DNA of 64,000 nt from Welwitschia mirabilis (taxonomy: Eukaryota > Gnetophyta > Gnetopsida > Welwitschiales). A model generated the notes under the pieces. It did no database searches. It saw only the letters and a program-made list of their open reading frames with translations, and had not been told where the DNA came from. Every line of letters starts with the position of its first letter. Position 1 is the first letter of the stretch. The position numbers and the translations under genes are program-made. Shown here piece after piece: positions 51,848 through 63,334 of this stretch. Where the stretch lies: positions 74,991,050-75,055,049 of the forward strand of contig JBOZIK010000001.1 in NCBI GenBank assembly GCA_051453625.1. The letters run 5' to 3'.

Positions 51848-52844
51848 TAAAAGAATGAAATACAAATGTTTTGCACTTTTAGCTAGGACTCCTTATATGA
51901 TTATTATATCTCATCGTTTGTGTTAGTATTTTACAAGTCCCCATGAATAGAATTCAATTAATTAAGAGCAGCTACTATGGAATGTCATGGTCATTGGTTG
52001 TATAATAGATGTGTTGCACATCTAATTTTTTTCTTTCTTTTCCATTATTGATTTCCATCTATCATTGATTGTATTTTGTAATTTTTATTTTCAAACTTTT
52101 GAATGAATTTAAGGAATAAAATCTTTTATAGAATTTGAGTATTTATAAAACAAAATCAAAATCATAATCATGAACTTTGCCTTTCAAAATAGATTGATAA
52201 TCAACATCTATAAAAGTATTTTTACTTAAGGAGCTAGTTTATTAGATCTTAAAGTCTTTTTTAGTAGACAAGTTATAGAACTTAAACTAAAGAACTNNNN
52301 NNNNNNNNNNNNNNNNNNNNNNNNNNNNNNNNNNNNNNNNNNNNNNNNNNNNNNNNNNNNNNNNNNNNNNNNNNNNNNNNNNNNNNNNNNNNNNNNTAAA
52401 AGAATGAAATACAAAGGTTTTGCACTTTTGGCTAGGATTCCTTATATGGTTATTATATCTCATCTTTTGTGTTAGTATTTTACCAGTCCCCATGAATAGA
52501 ATTCAATTAATTAAGAGTAGCCACTATGGAATGTCATGGTTATTGGTTGTATAATAGATGTGTTGCACATCTAATTTTTTCTTTCTTTCCCATTATTGAT
52601 TGCCATCTATCATTGATTGTATTTTGGAATTTTTACTTTCAAACTTCTAAATGAATTTAAGGAATAAAATATTCTATAGAATTTAAGTATTTATAAAATA
52701 AAATCATAATCATAATCATGAACTTTACCTTTCAAAATAGATTAATAATCAACATCTCTAAAACTATGTTTACTTAAGAAGCTGGTTTATTATATCTTAA
52801 AGTCTTTTTTAGTAGACAAGTTATAGAACTTAAACTAAAGAACT
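51848..52844. repeat. Gap-flanking direct repeat 11 (51848-52296 and 52397-52844)
   Basis: The gap is 52297-52396, inside the 5' LTR of element 4. The copies are about 94% alike. Confidence 0.92.
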
Positions 52845-53158
52845 ATAGTTTTTCTAATGAAGATTCTCTTATATGAGATTTACTCAAAAGGTAATAGAAG
52901 GTACTTTTAGCCTGATAATCTATCTTGATATAAGTCATTTAATATATCATGAAAAAACATTAAGGTATCTCAATGATGATAAATGAAAATATAAAAAACT
53001 AATAATAGTGATGTAGTTGATAACTAGAAGGATAATAAGGTAGAATATGAAAGGTTAAGTGTTTAAGTCTGAATAAGTTCTTTTAGAAAATAATCTTTGA
53101 AATAAATTATGTTTGGTCTATAGTATTAAGACATGAAGTTTTAATCTTTCTTTTAATT

Positions 53159-53228
53159 TTAATAATAGTTCACTTGGTCTTAGACAAAAATTCTTACTAG
53201 GAGAACTTGGTTTGATTCTCCTTAATAA
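53159..53228 (+). repeat. tRNA-like stretch 3 in element 4 LTR
   Basis: TAGTTCACTTGG (box A-like) is followed by GGTTTGATTCTCC (box B-like) 43 bases after its start. The counterpart at 62634-62705 reads TAGCTCGATTGG, even closer to the plant tRNA box A, with a weaker box B. This fits a tRNA-derived SINE head carried in the LTR. Confidence 0.55.
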
Positions 53229-53697
53229 CATTTTTATTAATTAAAACCTATAGGTATCATAAATGTTCATGTATTAGGCCTCATTATTAATTAATTAAAA
53301 TTAAATTTGACTTGAATGAATCATAAGGATATATATTTTATTTTATAATTATACTTAGTTTCATAGCCTTTAACTCATTGTATTAGATAACTAAACTTCA
53401 TTTGATTAATTCCATGATATCTTACTTAAATATTGAGTCTTATTTCTTATGGTGTTTTAATTAGTTATCCATGGATGTACTTCATGACATTTAAATTAGA
53501 TGATCTAAAGTCCTAGCTAATAGATATAAAACTATTATTTCATGAAATGGTTTCTATATAGTATTATAAATGAAAATTATAAATTTTGCATCTCACATAT
53601 TAGCTTGAGAACATTTTATAGAAGATATTAATTTTTTCAATAAGTATTTCATTACCATTCAAATTTCTAGTTATTTGATAATCCAAGTCTTACATTT

Positions 53698-53713
53698 TGG
53701 TATTAGAGCATAC
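53698..53713 (+). promoter_or_regulatory. Element 4 primer binding site (tRNA-iMet type)
   Basis: TGGTATTAGAGC follows the LTR end by three T residues. Plant chromoviruses use TGGTATCAGAGC, complementary to initiator tRNA-Met. The single mismatch is C-to-T. Confidence 0.82.
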
Positions 53714-53939
53714 GTTTGCAAATAACTAGACCTAACTATTTTATGAATTCATTTAGCATAACTATTATTAAAGTGTGGATTGCAATTCAACTAGGGATAA
53801 CTACTATTAAAGTTATAAGTTTCAACATGAAAATTTAGGTTTTCTATATGTCAATTTTAATTTTGACAAGATTAATATGACTTCAAGAAGAATAGTAAAT
53901 TAATAAAATTAAGTTATTACATTATTAAATATAATTAAT

Positions 53940-54800
53940 AACTTATTAGAAGAGTTTCATGAGCAAAGAAATAGTAGGAAAGATGGTGATTCTATTAGAA
54001 AAACGATGATGTAATTTAAGAGGAGAAATTCTCAAACTTTTAAAGATATTAATAATGTAATATATGCATAAGATTAGTTGATTTCTATACAAAAGAAAAT
54101 TATATTTATTTAATTTCACTATAAAATAGAAGACAATATTAGCAACTCATCAACTTGTTAAAGAAGAAACTTTATGATGGAATGCAGAAAGAATTTAATC
54201 ATTATTTTCAACACCTATGAAATGGGAATAATTTAAATAAAGATATAGAGTTAGATATATCTTAGAATTTTTTATAAATTTAAAGTCAATGATTTTGACA
54301 ATCTTATTAGTAGGTAGTGAAGACATAAAATTCAACATATTTATGATTGGTTTACATCTAATAATTTAAAATCAAGTCAAATTATTTCAACTAAAAAACA
54401 TTGTACAGTCCTTAGAGAAGATCAGAATTAATGAGAAATCATGTTCTCCAAATACGAATCTTAGAGGAAAAAGAATATCTCAAGATAATAGAAGAATGTA
54501 ACCATGGATAAAACTAGTCACTCAGAATATAGGTATTATCAGAGGAATAGGAGAGCAAATGTCACTATAGTCTACACTAGAGTAATACATAAACTTCAAG
54601 AAAGAAAGCAAACTTAGCCAACTCAAGAAAGAGATAAATTTATAAGATCATTAAGAAATGATCCATCTTAAAAAATAAAACTAATTATTTAAATAATATG
54701 GGGTTTTTTCAATGTTAGGGACCTCATTATATCAAGAAGTTTTCTAAAAGAAAGAAATAAGAAGCAACTACAACAAATTTATGGAAGATTTCGTCTAGTT
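53940..54800 (+). pseudogene. Element 4 gag remnant with zinc knuckle
   Basis: ATHQLVKEETLWWNAERI (about 54140-54190) matches the LxGEAxxWW core of chromovirus gag. Then come SLEKIR-like text and a basic stretch with RRMxPW. The nucleic-acid-binding knuckle FFQCxGPHYIKKFSKRKK (54704-54757) matches CX2CX3HX4C, with the first and last Cys now Phe (Cys codon 54713-54715, His 54725-54727). Stops and frame changes occur throughout. Confidence 0.75.
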
Positions 54801-55994
54801 AGATTTAAAGGTTATTTCTATTGAATCCATTTTCCGATCATTACTTTAAAGTTTTCATGAAACATCTATTATTACTAATGGAATATCAATTAATGTAAAT
54901 ATGGATTTATAACATAAATCCTATTTCTAGAAAGTCTTATCTTGGAAGTATGGACAAAGAAATAAAAGCTGTGAAAATCATCAATTATTATGATGCTAAT
55001 TTATAGAAATTTAATGATGCATTTTGAGTGCTTTTATAAGAAATTTATATAGGTTTGGATGCAATTCTAATAATTATGGATAACTAATAGAAAGATCACT
55101 GAAACATGTAATTCTTAGCATATTTGGAGGCTTCCTAGGCNNNNNNNNNNNNNNNNNNNNNNNNNNNNNNNNNNNNNNNNNNNNNNNNNNNNNNNNNNNN
55201 NNNNNNNNNNNNNNNNNNNNNNNNNNNNNNNNNNNNNNNNATATTTATGATTGGGTTACATCTAATAATTTAAAATCAAGTCAAATTATTTCAACTAAAG
55301 ACCATTTTAAAGTCCTTAGAGAAGATCAGAATTAGTGAGAAATAATGTTCTATGAATAAGAATCTTAGAGAAAAAAAGAATATCTCAAGATAATAGAAGA
55401 ATGTAACCATGGATAAAACTAGTCACTCAGAATATAGGTATGATCAGAGGAATAGGAGAGCAAATATTACTATAATCTACACTAGAGCAACACATCAACT
55501 TCAAGAAAGAAAGAAAACTTAGCCAACTCAAGAAAGAGATACATTTATAAGATCATTAAAAAATGATCCATCTTAAAAAATAAAACTAATTATTTAAATA
55601 ATATGTGGCTTTTTCTATGTTAGGGACCTCATTGTGTCAAGAATTTTTCTAGTTAGATTCAAAGGTTATTTCTATTAAATCCATTTTCCTATTATTACTT
55701 TAAAGTTTTCATGAAACATCTATTATTACTAATGGAATGTCAATTAATGTAAATATGTGTTTATAACATAAATCCTATTCCTAGGAAGCCTTATCTTGGA
55801 AGTATGGACAAAGAAATAAAAGCTGTGCAAATCATCAATTATTGTGATGCTAATTTATAGAAATTTAATGATGCATTTTGAGTGCTTTTATAAGACATTT
55901 ATATAGGTTTGGATGTAATTCTAATAATTATGGATAACTAATAGAAATATCACTGAAACATATAATTCTTAGCATATTTGGAGTCTTCTTAGGC
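54337..55994. repeat. Gap-flanking direct repeat 12 (54337-55140 and 55241-55994)
   Basis: The gap is 55141-55240. The copies are about 95% alike, but the right copy lacks about 50 bases that follow the zinc knuckle in the left copy. The left copy also holds the first 150 bases of the inserted LTR. Confidence 0.9.
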
Positions 55995-57101
55995 TTATTC
56001 TGATAATGCATACTTTGAAAGAAGGATTTGCTATGTAGAAGACTAATTCTTATTTATCATTAAAGATGAAGAAGCCTATCATCCTATTTTTCTTCTCCAT
56101 AATAGATAGGATGATAGCAGTGCTAAAATGGATGAATTATATAGAGATAACTATAGGGCCTGAATCTGATGGACCACCTTTTAATGTTGAGTGATATCCC
56201 AATTGTCATATCCACAATAGATAGGATGATAGCTATTTTTCTATGAATGGAAAGAATTATCTTTGTAATGGGATCATGCAACCCTATGTGTTGTTAGGGG
56301 TTTTTTTTTCTAACTTCTAGGGTTAAGCTTATAGAACTTCAATGTAAAACTATAAATACCTTCCATTTCCTTCATTTCCTTTTTCATGTTTTGTATTAGA
56401 TGTTCTTACAATGGAAGGTTAAAGGATAAGATGTTCATCCAGTAGATATAAAGAGAAGTTTACCTTAGTATAGGGCTAAGTATCCTCCATTGAGGTACTA
56501 CTACTTATTGTAAGTGGATGTAAAAGTTTTATTATCAATTCAAATTATTTTTTCACTACAATTATGTTTATGTCCCTTATGGTTTAAGTTGATTATAGTT
56601 TAGTGACAATTCCATACTTTATTTAGATCATAAGGGTAACCTTTATTAGGTTGATTTTGTTAGTTCATATTTGCATTGCTATTTCATTTCAATTCCATAT
56701 TATAGTATCCACATTCTATTTTGACAATTCTTATAGTTTATGTTGGCTAGGAATAAGTAATAGAGCTCTTGCTAGTTGATCTAAGTTATATATAAATAGT
56801 TCTTGTGATAAGATAACTAAAGTCCAAATAGAATTCATCTCATTTCCATTTTTACCCTTTGCATTTCATCTTCATTTATCATTGTAATGTATTTTCATAT
56901 TTGTTTACTTTTATTCACTAAAATAGAAACGATCAAAAATATTTTTGAGAAATGAATTCTCTAACTCAAATCCTAGTGCCTTTAATGAATTATAAAATTC
57001 TAGTTAACTCTCGTCTATACTAGTATGTGTATTTTATAAGTATTATGATTTACAGGTTTGCCTAAAAGGACTTAAGAATTACATAAATTCACATCATAAC
57101 A
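55840..57101 (+). mobile_element. LTR of the element 2 family, opposite orientation, inside element 4
   Basis: The reverse complement of the element 2 LTR matches from TATTGTGATGC (55840) to CACATCATAACA (57101), 1262 bases. TATA is CTATAAATACC (56350-56360, + strand). No primer site follows and no matching 5-bp flank is seen (TCAAT, CTACT). It is therefore a solo LTR that lost its duplication, or the end of a deleted element. Confidence 0.78.
56076..56117. repeat. Hairpin motif, best copy (family dispersed in elements 2 and its LTRs)
   Basis: CTATCATCCTA (56076-56086) and TAGGATGATAG (56107-56117) form a perfect 11-base inverted repeat with a 20-base loop. Related copies lie at about 24630-24665, 24740-24775, 25665-25710, 33256-33273, 34766-34783, 38588-38629, 38699-38738, 39688-39719, 39800-39842 and 56193-56232. 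No coding or known LTR function explains it. Confidence 0.65.
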
Positions 57102-58078
57102 CTACTAATACTAAGATTCTAGATAACAATGATAGCAAGGAAGTCATTGAGATATTTTAGCTTATGAAGTTAAATGGCTTTCAACAAAATGTAAGAATAT
57201 TCAACTATATTCTTAGAGTCATTTGTAAAAGAAACTATGTAATCCTTATCTAACTATGTAATCCTTATCTAATCTTTTATGAAAATATATGCTAGTTCAA
57301 TTCCTAATTAAGTAATCATTAGGACCTTCGAAATGGAAAATGTTAAAAATTAATCTATACAAATTGTGGATTTTTGAAGTTAATACATGTATATAGTACA
57401 AATTTAAAGAATAGGCCATGAAGTCAAGGGCTGAAGAAATTGAGGTTAGGAAAAGAGATTCATAAATGTGAAGTTACTTACCTCAAAGATACCTAAACTA
57501 GATCAGGCTAAAGGATGTAAAAATGTATTATGGTAATGTGGTAAGAACTAGTAAGACTTGTGATTTATTAAAACATCTCCCATATTACTAAATTAAAGTT
57601 TTATTAGATTTATTAGGAAACTCAAACATCTTAGTGAAAGAGAAATAGAAGATAATTTTGGATTTAATTATCAACACACAAATGTGAGACAAATTTAATA
57701 GAAGTATGAACAATGTATCCATCATGGAACTCATGTATCCATGAGAGAACCATCTGCTATTATAACAAAATGGTGTAGAAAAGATAATTAACAATAAAGA
57801 GAGTAATATAGGAAGGGGAGAGAATTTGTAGAGGCTTAATCATTATAGAACAAAAAAGTGAACAATATTATACTTATCACAATAATCAATATCATTGAGT
57901 AATAAGCTTTGTAGATAACATTCACCTCATTCAAAAATTTATATGACATTAAAAGAGGATAAATTCAAATTTGTAAGTACAATAATTAATGGATATAGAA
58001 GCAAAAGCTAATGATAATATAAAATAGATGTACTATGATAAAAAACTAATATTTATTGCTTAAGTTTATAGGATGAAA
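57102..58078. other. Element 4 internal DNA after the inserted LTR, no gene seen
   Basis: AT-rich, without pol motifs in any frame that I can recognise. A 20-base stretch beginning aactatgtaatcc is repeated in tandem at about 57233-57272. Confidence 0.5.
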
Positions 58079-58093
58079 TGAGGGACGGAGAAA
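58079..58093 (+). promoter_or_regulatory. Element 4 polypurine tract
   Basis: TGAGGGACGGAGAAA stands directly before the 3' LTR. With the preceding GGATGAAA it resembles the GGACGAAA...GGGGGAGAA tract of chromoviruses. Confidence 0.65.
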
Positions 58094-59040
58094 TGTTAGT
58101 TATAATTTTTCAAGTTATAAAACTTATCTTGTGAATTCAAAATAAATGATGTAGTCTAATTAATTTCTTACAAGCCAATATATTTATTTCAATGGCTAAA
58201 TATGTAAAGATTATAAAAATTTTATCTTGATATTATTGTTGGTTATTATTTCTAAATATATCATCTTTATTAAGTTGTAATTAAATTTTTCATTCTTATC
58301 ATGATAAAATTAGTGGCATGTTTTTGAAATTCTGGCATTTATTTCTTGATTTATAAGTTTTCATAATGATTATTCTTGTCATTTACTATATATTATGACT
58401 AACTTATCTTCATTTTTCTTATGTTAAAGAACTTAATTCTTGAATGCATCCTTTTAATGATTTTATTTTGCAAAATAAGCAGTTATTATTACGATAAAAT
58501 ATTATACACCTAATAGCTAGTAATATAATGATTTATGTTTATGAAATTATTATCGCTTTCCTTTCATGATAGTTTCCTTTCATACCTCCACCACCTCCTA
58601 CTATGAATAGGATTTTCTTCTGCTTGTATTTTCATATCTTTAAGAAAGTATTTATTATTGAATCTTAACAACTTCAAACTTAAAGCTTGAAAAACCTTGA
58701 ATTTTTTAGACATTATAATCAAATATAGGTATTATTTCTATTTAATTCTTGTATCCTTGATTAGTCTATTATGCATCTTTATATAAAAGTTTATTGTTTG
58801 TTCATTTTTCTTGCAACCATCTTAAGGTATTCAAGTGTTTGTGTTACCGCATTCAATAAGTTTGTAAATCTTATTTATGAGTTTTAGTTCTATTATTTTC
58901 TTGAAAAATCTTTAGAATATTGATTGAGAATGTAATCCAAGTTATTATTATTGAGGATCTATGCATTATTGATATATGTTGTTCATTATTCTTGTGATGT
59001 CTTAGATTCTTATGGTCTTATAAAAATGCATATTCCACAG

Positions 59041-60188
59041 ATTGTCAAATGAGATAGTAGAATGTAAGAATCCATAGATCATTCATGGAGGTAATGCGAT
59101 TGATAGAATCATAGATTGCTAAATGGAACAGTGGTCTCCACAGATCATTAAATGAGGTAGTGAAATAAGAGAATATATGATAAACATCTTATCAAAAATT
59201 CATAAATCATTGAATGAGGTAGTGAACCCCCTAGATTATCAAATGAGATAGTGGAGGAAAAGAAATGAGAACATTATAGAAAAATTGATTATTTCTCATA
59301 TCATTTTCATAAGATCATCATTGAAATTCTTGAATCTTACTTTAACTATCTTGAGATTCAAAATTTTTCAATCATCATCTTAATATGTGAATTTCTTTAA
59401 TATTTATCTTGTCTTACCTAAATCATGCTACGAGCTATGAACTTTTCATTATTCTCACTCGATGTTTTATGTAAATTGAAGAAAAAACTAAAGCTAAATT
59501 TCCAAGAAGGAAAAAGAGAAGTGGAGATTATCTTTAGTAGTTTATGTTGAGAAATTTTTTTTGNNNNNNNNNNNNNNNNNNNNNNNNNNNNNNNNNNNNN
59601 NNNNNNNNNNNNNNNNNNNNNNNNNNNNNNNNNNNNNNNNNNNNNNNNNNNNNNNNNNNNNNNAAATTGTCAAATGAGATAATAGAATGTAAGAATCCAT
59701 AGATCATTCATGGAGGCAATGAGATTGATAGAACCATAGATTGCTAAATGGAATAGTGGTCTTCACATGTCATCAAATGAGGGAGTGAAATAAGAGAATA
59801 TATGAAAAACATCTTATCGAAAATTCATAAATCATTGAATGAGGTAGTGAACCCCCCAGATTATCAAATGAGGTAGTGGAGGGAAAGAAATGAGAACATT
59901 ATAGAAAAATTGATTATTTCTCATATCATTTTCATAACATCATCATTGAAATTCTTGAATCTTACTTTAACTATCTTGAGACTTGAAATTTTTCAATCAT
60001 AATCTTAATATGTTAATTTCTTTAATATTTATCTTGCCTTACTTGAACCATGCTAGGAGCTATGAACTTTTCATTATTCTCACTCGATGTTTTATGTAAA
60101 ATGATGAAAAAACTGAAGCTAAATTTCCAAGGAGGGAAAAAAAAAAGTGGAGATTATCTTTAGTAGTTTATGTTGAGAAATTTTTTTG
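59041..60188. repeat. Gap-flanking direct repeat 13 (59041-59563 and 59666-60188)
   Basis: The gap is 59564-59663, inside the 3' LTR of element 4. The copies are about 95% alike. They include irregular repeats of an atcattxaatgaggtagtg-type sequence. Confidence 0.92.
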
Positions 60189-62196
60189 AATAAACCTTAT
60201 GATCTTGTTAGAAATTTTGAATTTCTTATAGATGTGATAAATTGTAATCTTGAGAATTCTTTTCAATTTAATTTATTTATATTTTAACTATACCTTGTTG
60301 AATTTGTTATACCAAATGCGATAAATTGGGATTTTCATGTAAAAATCCTTTATATCTTCATTATCAATGTGAAAATTTTCAAATTTTATTAATAAAAATT
60401 TCTATATTTATATTATAAAATCTTTCATATAACTTACTAGAATAACAATCAAGTTTATTGATTTATCACTGTTACATATTTTAATTAGGTAACTATTTTG
60501 AATTGATTATTATTTTATCATTTCTTGGAATATGAAAAGATGAATATTTAATATGGAATAAATGTCCATAATAGAGGGAGTTACAATTACCATGAGAAAA
60601 TTTATTTTAATCTTGAGTAAAAACATATATACAATTGAATATTTTTGGGATAAACATATCTATAGGATCAAAGATGTCTAGATTAAACCTAAAGCTAAAA
60701 CAATGTAGACAAATTATCTTATTTAAATAAATTAAAATTTTAAATAACATATAATTTTTATTTAATATTCATAATGATAATTAATAATTATTATTTAAAT
60801 ATTTTAAAACAAAGCATTATTATGAGTGGTTCAAGAATTAAATCTATGCCCTTCTGTGTATCCTGTTTCCTTCTTTATCATTACACCATCAAGAATTAAC
60901 AAAGTGTCACAATCATACTTAAGATTCTATTATTAGTTAATTTTAATGGTTATTATTTAAAATAAAAGATAATAATTCAAAATTAAATCCAAGTCACTGT
61001 CTTTAAATGCTAATTTCTTTACCACTACATTAATGAGAATAACAATCAGAAACACATATCACTCATCTTTTAAAATGTTTACCTTATCTAATAAACTTTA
61101 AATCTAATTAAAGTCACATTGTTAGTGAAATACTTCTATTTCATTTACCTACTGTGCATTATCTCTCTTGTCCTATGTTCTAATACTCTAAGAAATAGTA
61201 TCTTCATGTTGTGCCTTGTGCCAAATTTTTTATTGCACTTTATTATCTATTCTTGCTTTGTCCTTATAAAAAATCACTTAGCACATCTAGTTTTTAGAGT
61301 TACTAAAGTAAATTTTCTAAAGATTTTCTTTTTCACCTCTATGTACCTCTTCTCCATGATTTCCATTCCTTGATGTTCATTCTTGTACACTTTAACTTGA
61401 ACATGTCTGATTAATAAATTTTCAATCCACTTTCTGTCAAGTCAAAGTGTAATGAAAAGAGAGCTGAGTGTCTATAATGACTAGACTGTTAATTAACTAT
61501 CTTTTTTGGTGGTTTTCATATCATTTGGTAATAGCATAATGATCTCTAAGAATAACTCTTAAGATCATAGAATATCTAGAATTAGGTAGCCATTATTTCT
61601 TATGGGTTATGCAGAAGCAAGTTTTAAGAGTCCTATAAGCAATTATTTTTCTATACTAGAAATGAATGTTTAATATCTTCATTTAGAAGGATTCCTTAAG
61701 AGTACAAAATTCAAGTGTTTTGTACTTCTAGATAGGCCTCCTTAGATGTTTATTCTATCTCATCCATCATGTTTGAGGTTAATAAGTCCCCATGAATTGA
61801 ATTTAATTAATTAAGAGCATTTTTTTCAAGATGTGATGGTTATTGGTTGCAGAATAGATGTGTTGCATATCTGATTTTTGCTTTCTTTTGCATTATCAAT
61901 TGTCATATATCATTGATTTTATTTGGAGATTTTCATTTTCAAACTTTTAAATGAATTAAAGGAATAAAAAAATCTACAAACGTTTAGTATAAGTAAGATA
62001 AAACTAAAAGTAGAATCATGCATTTTTCCTTTTAAATGGATTAATAATCCACATCGTTAGAGGTAGGTTTACTTAAGAAGTGGGTTTATTGGATCTTTAA
62101 GTTTTGTTTAGTAAATGAATTATAAAACTTAAACTAAAGTACTATAGTTTTTCTAATGAAGATTTTCTTTCATGGGTTTTACTCAACAAGTAATAG

Positions 62197-62450
62197 AAGG
62201 TACTTCTATCTTGATAATCTATTTTAACATAAGCATTAAATATAACATGAAAAAACCTTAAGGTATCTCAATGNNNNNNNNNNNNNNNNNNNNNNNNNNN
62301 NNNNNNNNNNNNNNNNNNNNNNNNNNNNNNNNNNNNNNNNNNNNNNNNNNNNNNNNNNNNNNNNNNNNNNNNNAAGGTACTTCTATCTTGATAATCTATT
62401 TTAACATAAGCATTAAATATAACATGAAAAAACCTTAAGGTATCTCAATG
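62197..62450. repeat. Gap-flanking direct repeat 14 (62197-62273 and 62374-62450), identical
   Basis: The gap is 62274-62373. The 77 bases on each side read the same base for base, as two contig ends would if an overlap had not been merged. Confidence 0.97.
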
Positions 62451-63313
62451 ATGATAAATGATAATATAACAATCTAATAACAGTGATAAAGTTAGTAACT
62501 ACGAGGATGATTATGTAGAATATGAAATGTTGAGTGCTCAAATATCAATAAGTCCTTTTAAAAAATAATCTCTAAAATAAATTATGTTTGATCTATAGTA
62601 TTAAAATAATAATTTTTAAGCTTTCTTTTAATTTGAATGATAGCTCGATTGGTCTTAGGTGAAAATTCTTACTAAGATATCTTGTGTCTGATTCTCCTCA
62701 ATAATATTTTTCTTAATTAAAACAATAACATTTTTATTAATGAAAACATATAAGTAGCATAAATGTTTATGTATTAGGTTTAATTATTACTTAATTAAAA
62801 ATCCAATTGACTTGATTAAATCATAATACTGTCTCTCTTATTTAGTAATTATACTTAGTTTCATAACATTTAACTCATGATATTGGATAAATAAAATTCA
62901 TTTGAGTAATTTCATGCCATCTTACTTAAATATTGAGTCTTGACTCTTATGGTGTTTTAATTAGTTATCCATGGATTTATTTTATAAACTTTAAACATTA
63001 AATTAGATTATCTAAAGTCCTAGATGATAGATATAGAAATACTTAGCTATATCTTATGAAATCTTATGAGTAGAACTATTATTTCATGAAATGATTTCTA
63101 TATAGTATTATAAATTAAAACTATAAATTTTGGATTTCACATATTGTCTTAAGAGCATTTTATAAAAGATGTCTATTTTTATAATGAGTCTTTATTTGTC
63201 ATTCAAAGTTCTAGTTATTTGATAATCTGGGTCTCATAGCTACACAAGTAAATAATTATAAAATCAAGTTACTCACTTATGCAATGAAAACCAATTTTCT
63301 AATCTTGAATGCT

Positions 63314-63331
63314 TCTCTAGAAATAGTTCCA
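63314..63331 (-). promoter_or_regulatory. Element 3 primer binding site, tRNA-Asp type, decayed
   Basis: On the minus strand TTTTGGAACTATTTCTAGAG follows the LTR. Against TGGCGCCGTTGCCGGGGA, 10 of 18 bases agree and most of the others are transitions. The CCAAAA|TG junction is the same as in element 2. Confidence 0.5.
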
Positions 63332-63334
63332 AAA

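Larger units (their letters stand above)
48897..53694 (+). repeat. Element 4 5' LTR (about 4.25 kb after collapsing a gap repeat)
   Basis: It matches 58094-63238 in the same order throughout, for example aatttttcaag at the start, caaatataggta, gtgaaa...gaggtagtg repeats, gatctagat-like text, and ttatttgataat at the end. The gap at 52297-52396 and its repeat lie inside. Three tRNA-like stretches are embedded. Confidence 0.82.
48897..63238 (+). mobile_element. Element 4: gag-only LTR retrotransposon with very long LTRs
   Basis: Two direct repeats (48897-53694 and 58094-63238) start TGTCTCATCC / TGTTAGTTAT and end TCTTACA / TCTCATA. The flanking 5-mers are identical: GCTAC at 48892-48896 and at 63239-63243. 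The left repeat is followed by a tRNA-iMet-type primer site, and the right one is preceded by a polypurine tract. Between them I find only a decayed gag, an inserted LTR of another family, and about 1 kb of unassigned DNA. No protease, RT or integrase motif is seen. It is therefore non-autonomous or internally deleted, with chromovirus-type gag. Confidence 0.82.
58094..63238 (+). repeat. Element 4 3' LTR (about 4.34 kb after collapsing two gap repeats)
   Basis: Counterpart of 48897-53694. It holds the gaps 59564-59663 and 62274-62373. Similarity to the 5' LTR is clear but reduced, with many transitions and small indels, so insertion was not recent. Confidence 0.82.

Noticed and set aside
49514-61373. 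Hydrophobic open frames at 49514-49789 and 61119-61373
   Set aside because: Both lie in the AT-rich LTRs of element 4. The corresponding place in the other LTR has stops, so they are chance frames.
48897-63238. Plain segmental duplication instead of an LTR pair
   Set aside because: The exact GCTAC flanks, the iMet primer site after the first repeat and the polypurine tract before the second fit an LTR retrotransposon much better.
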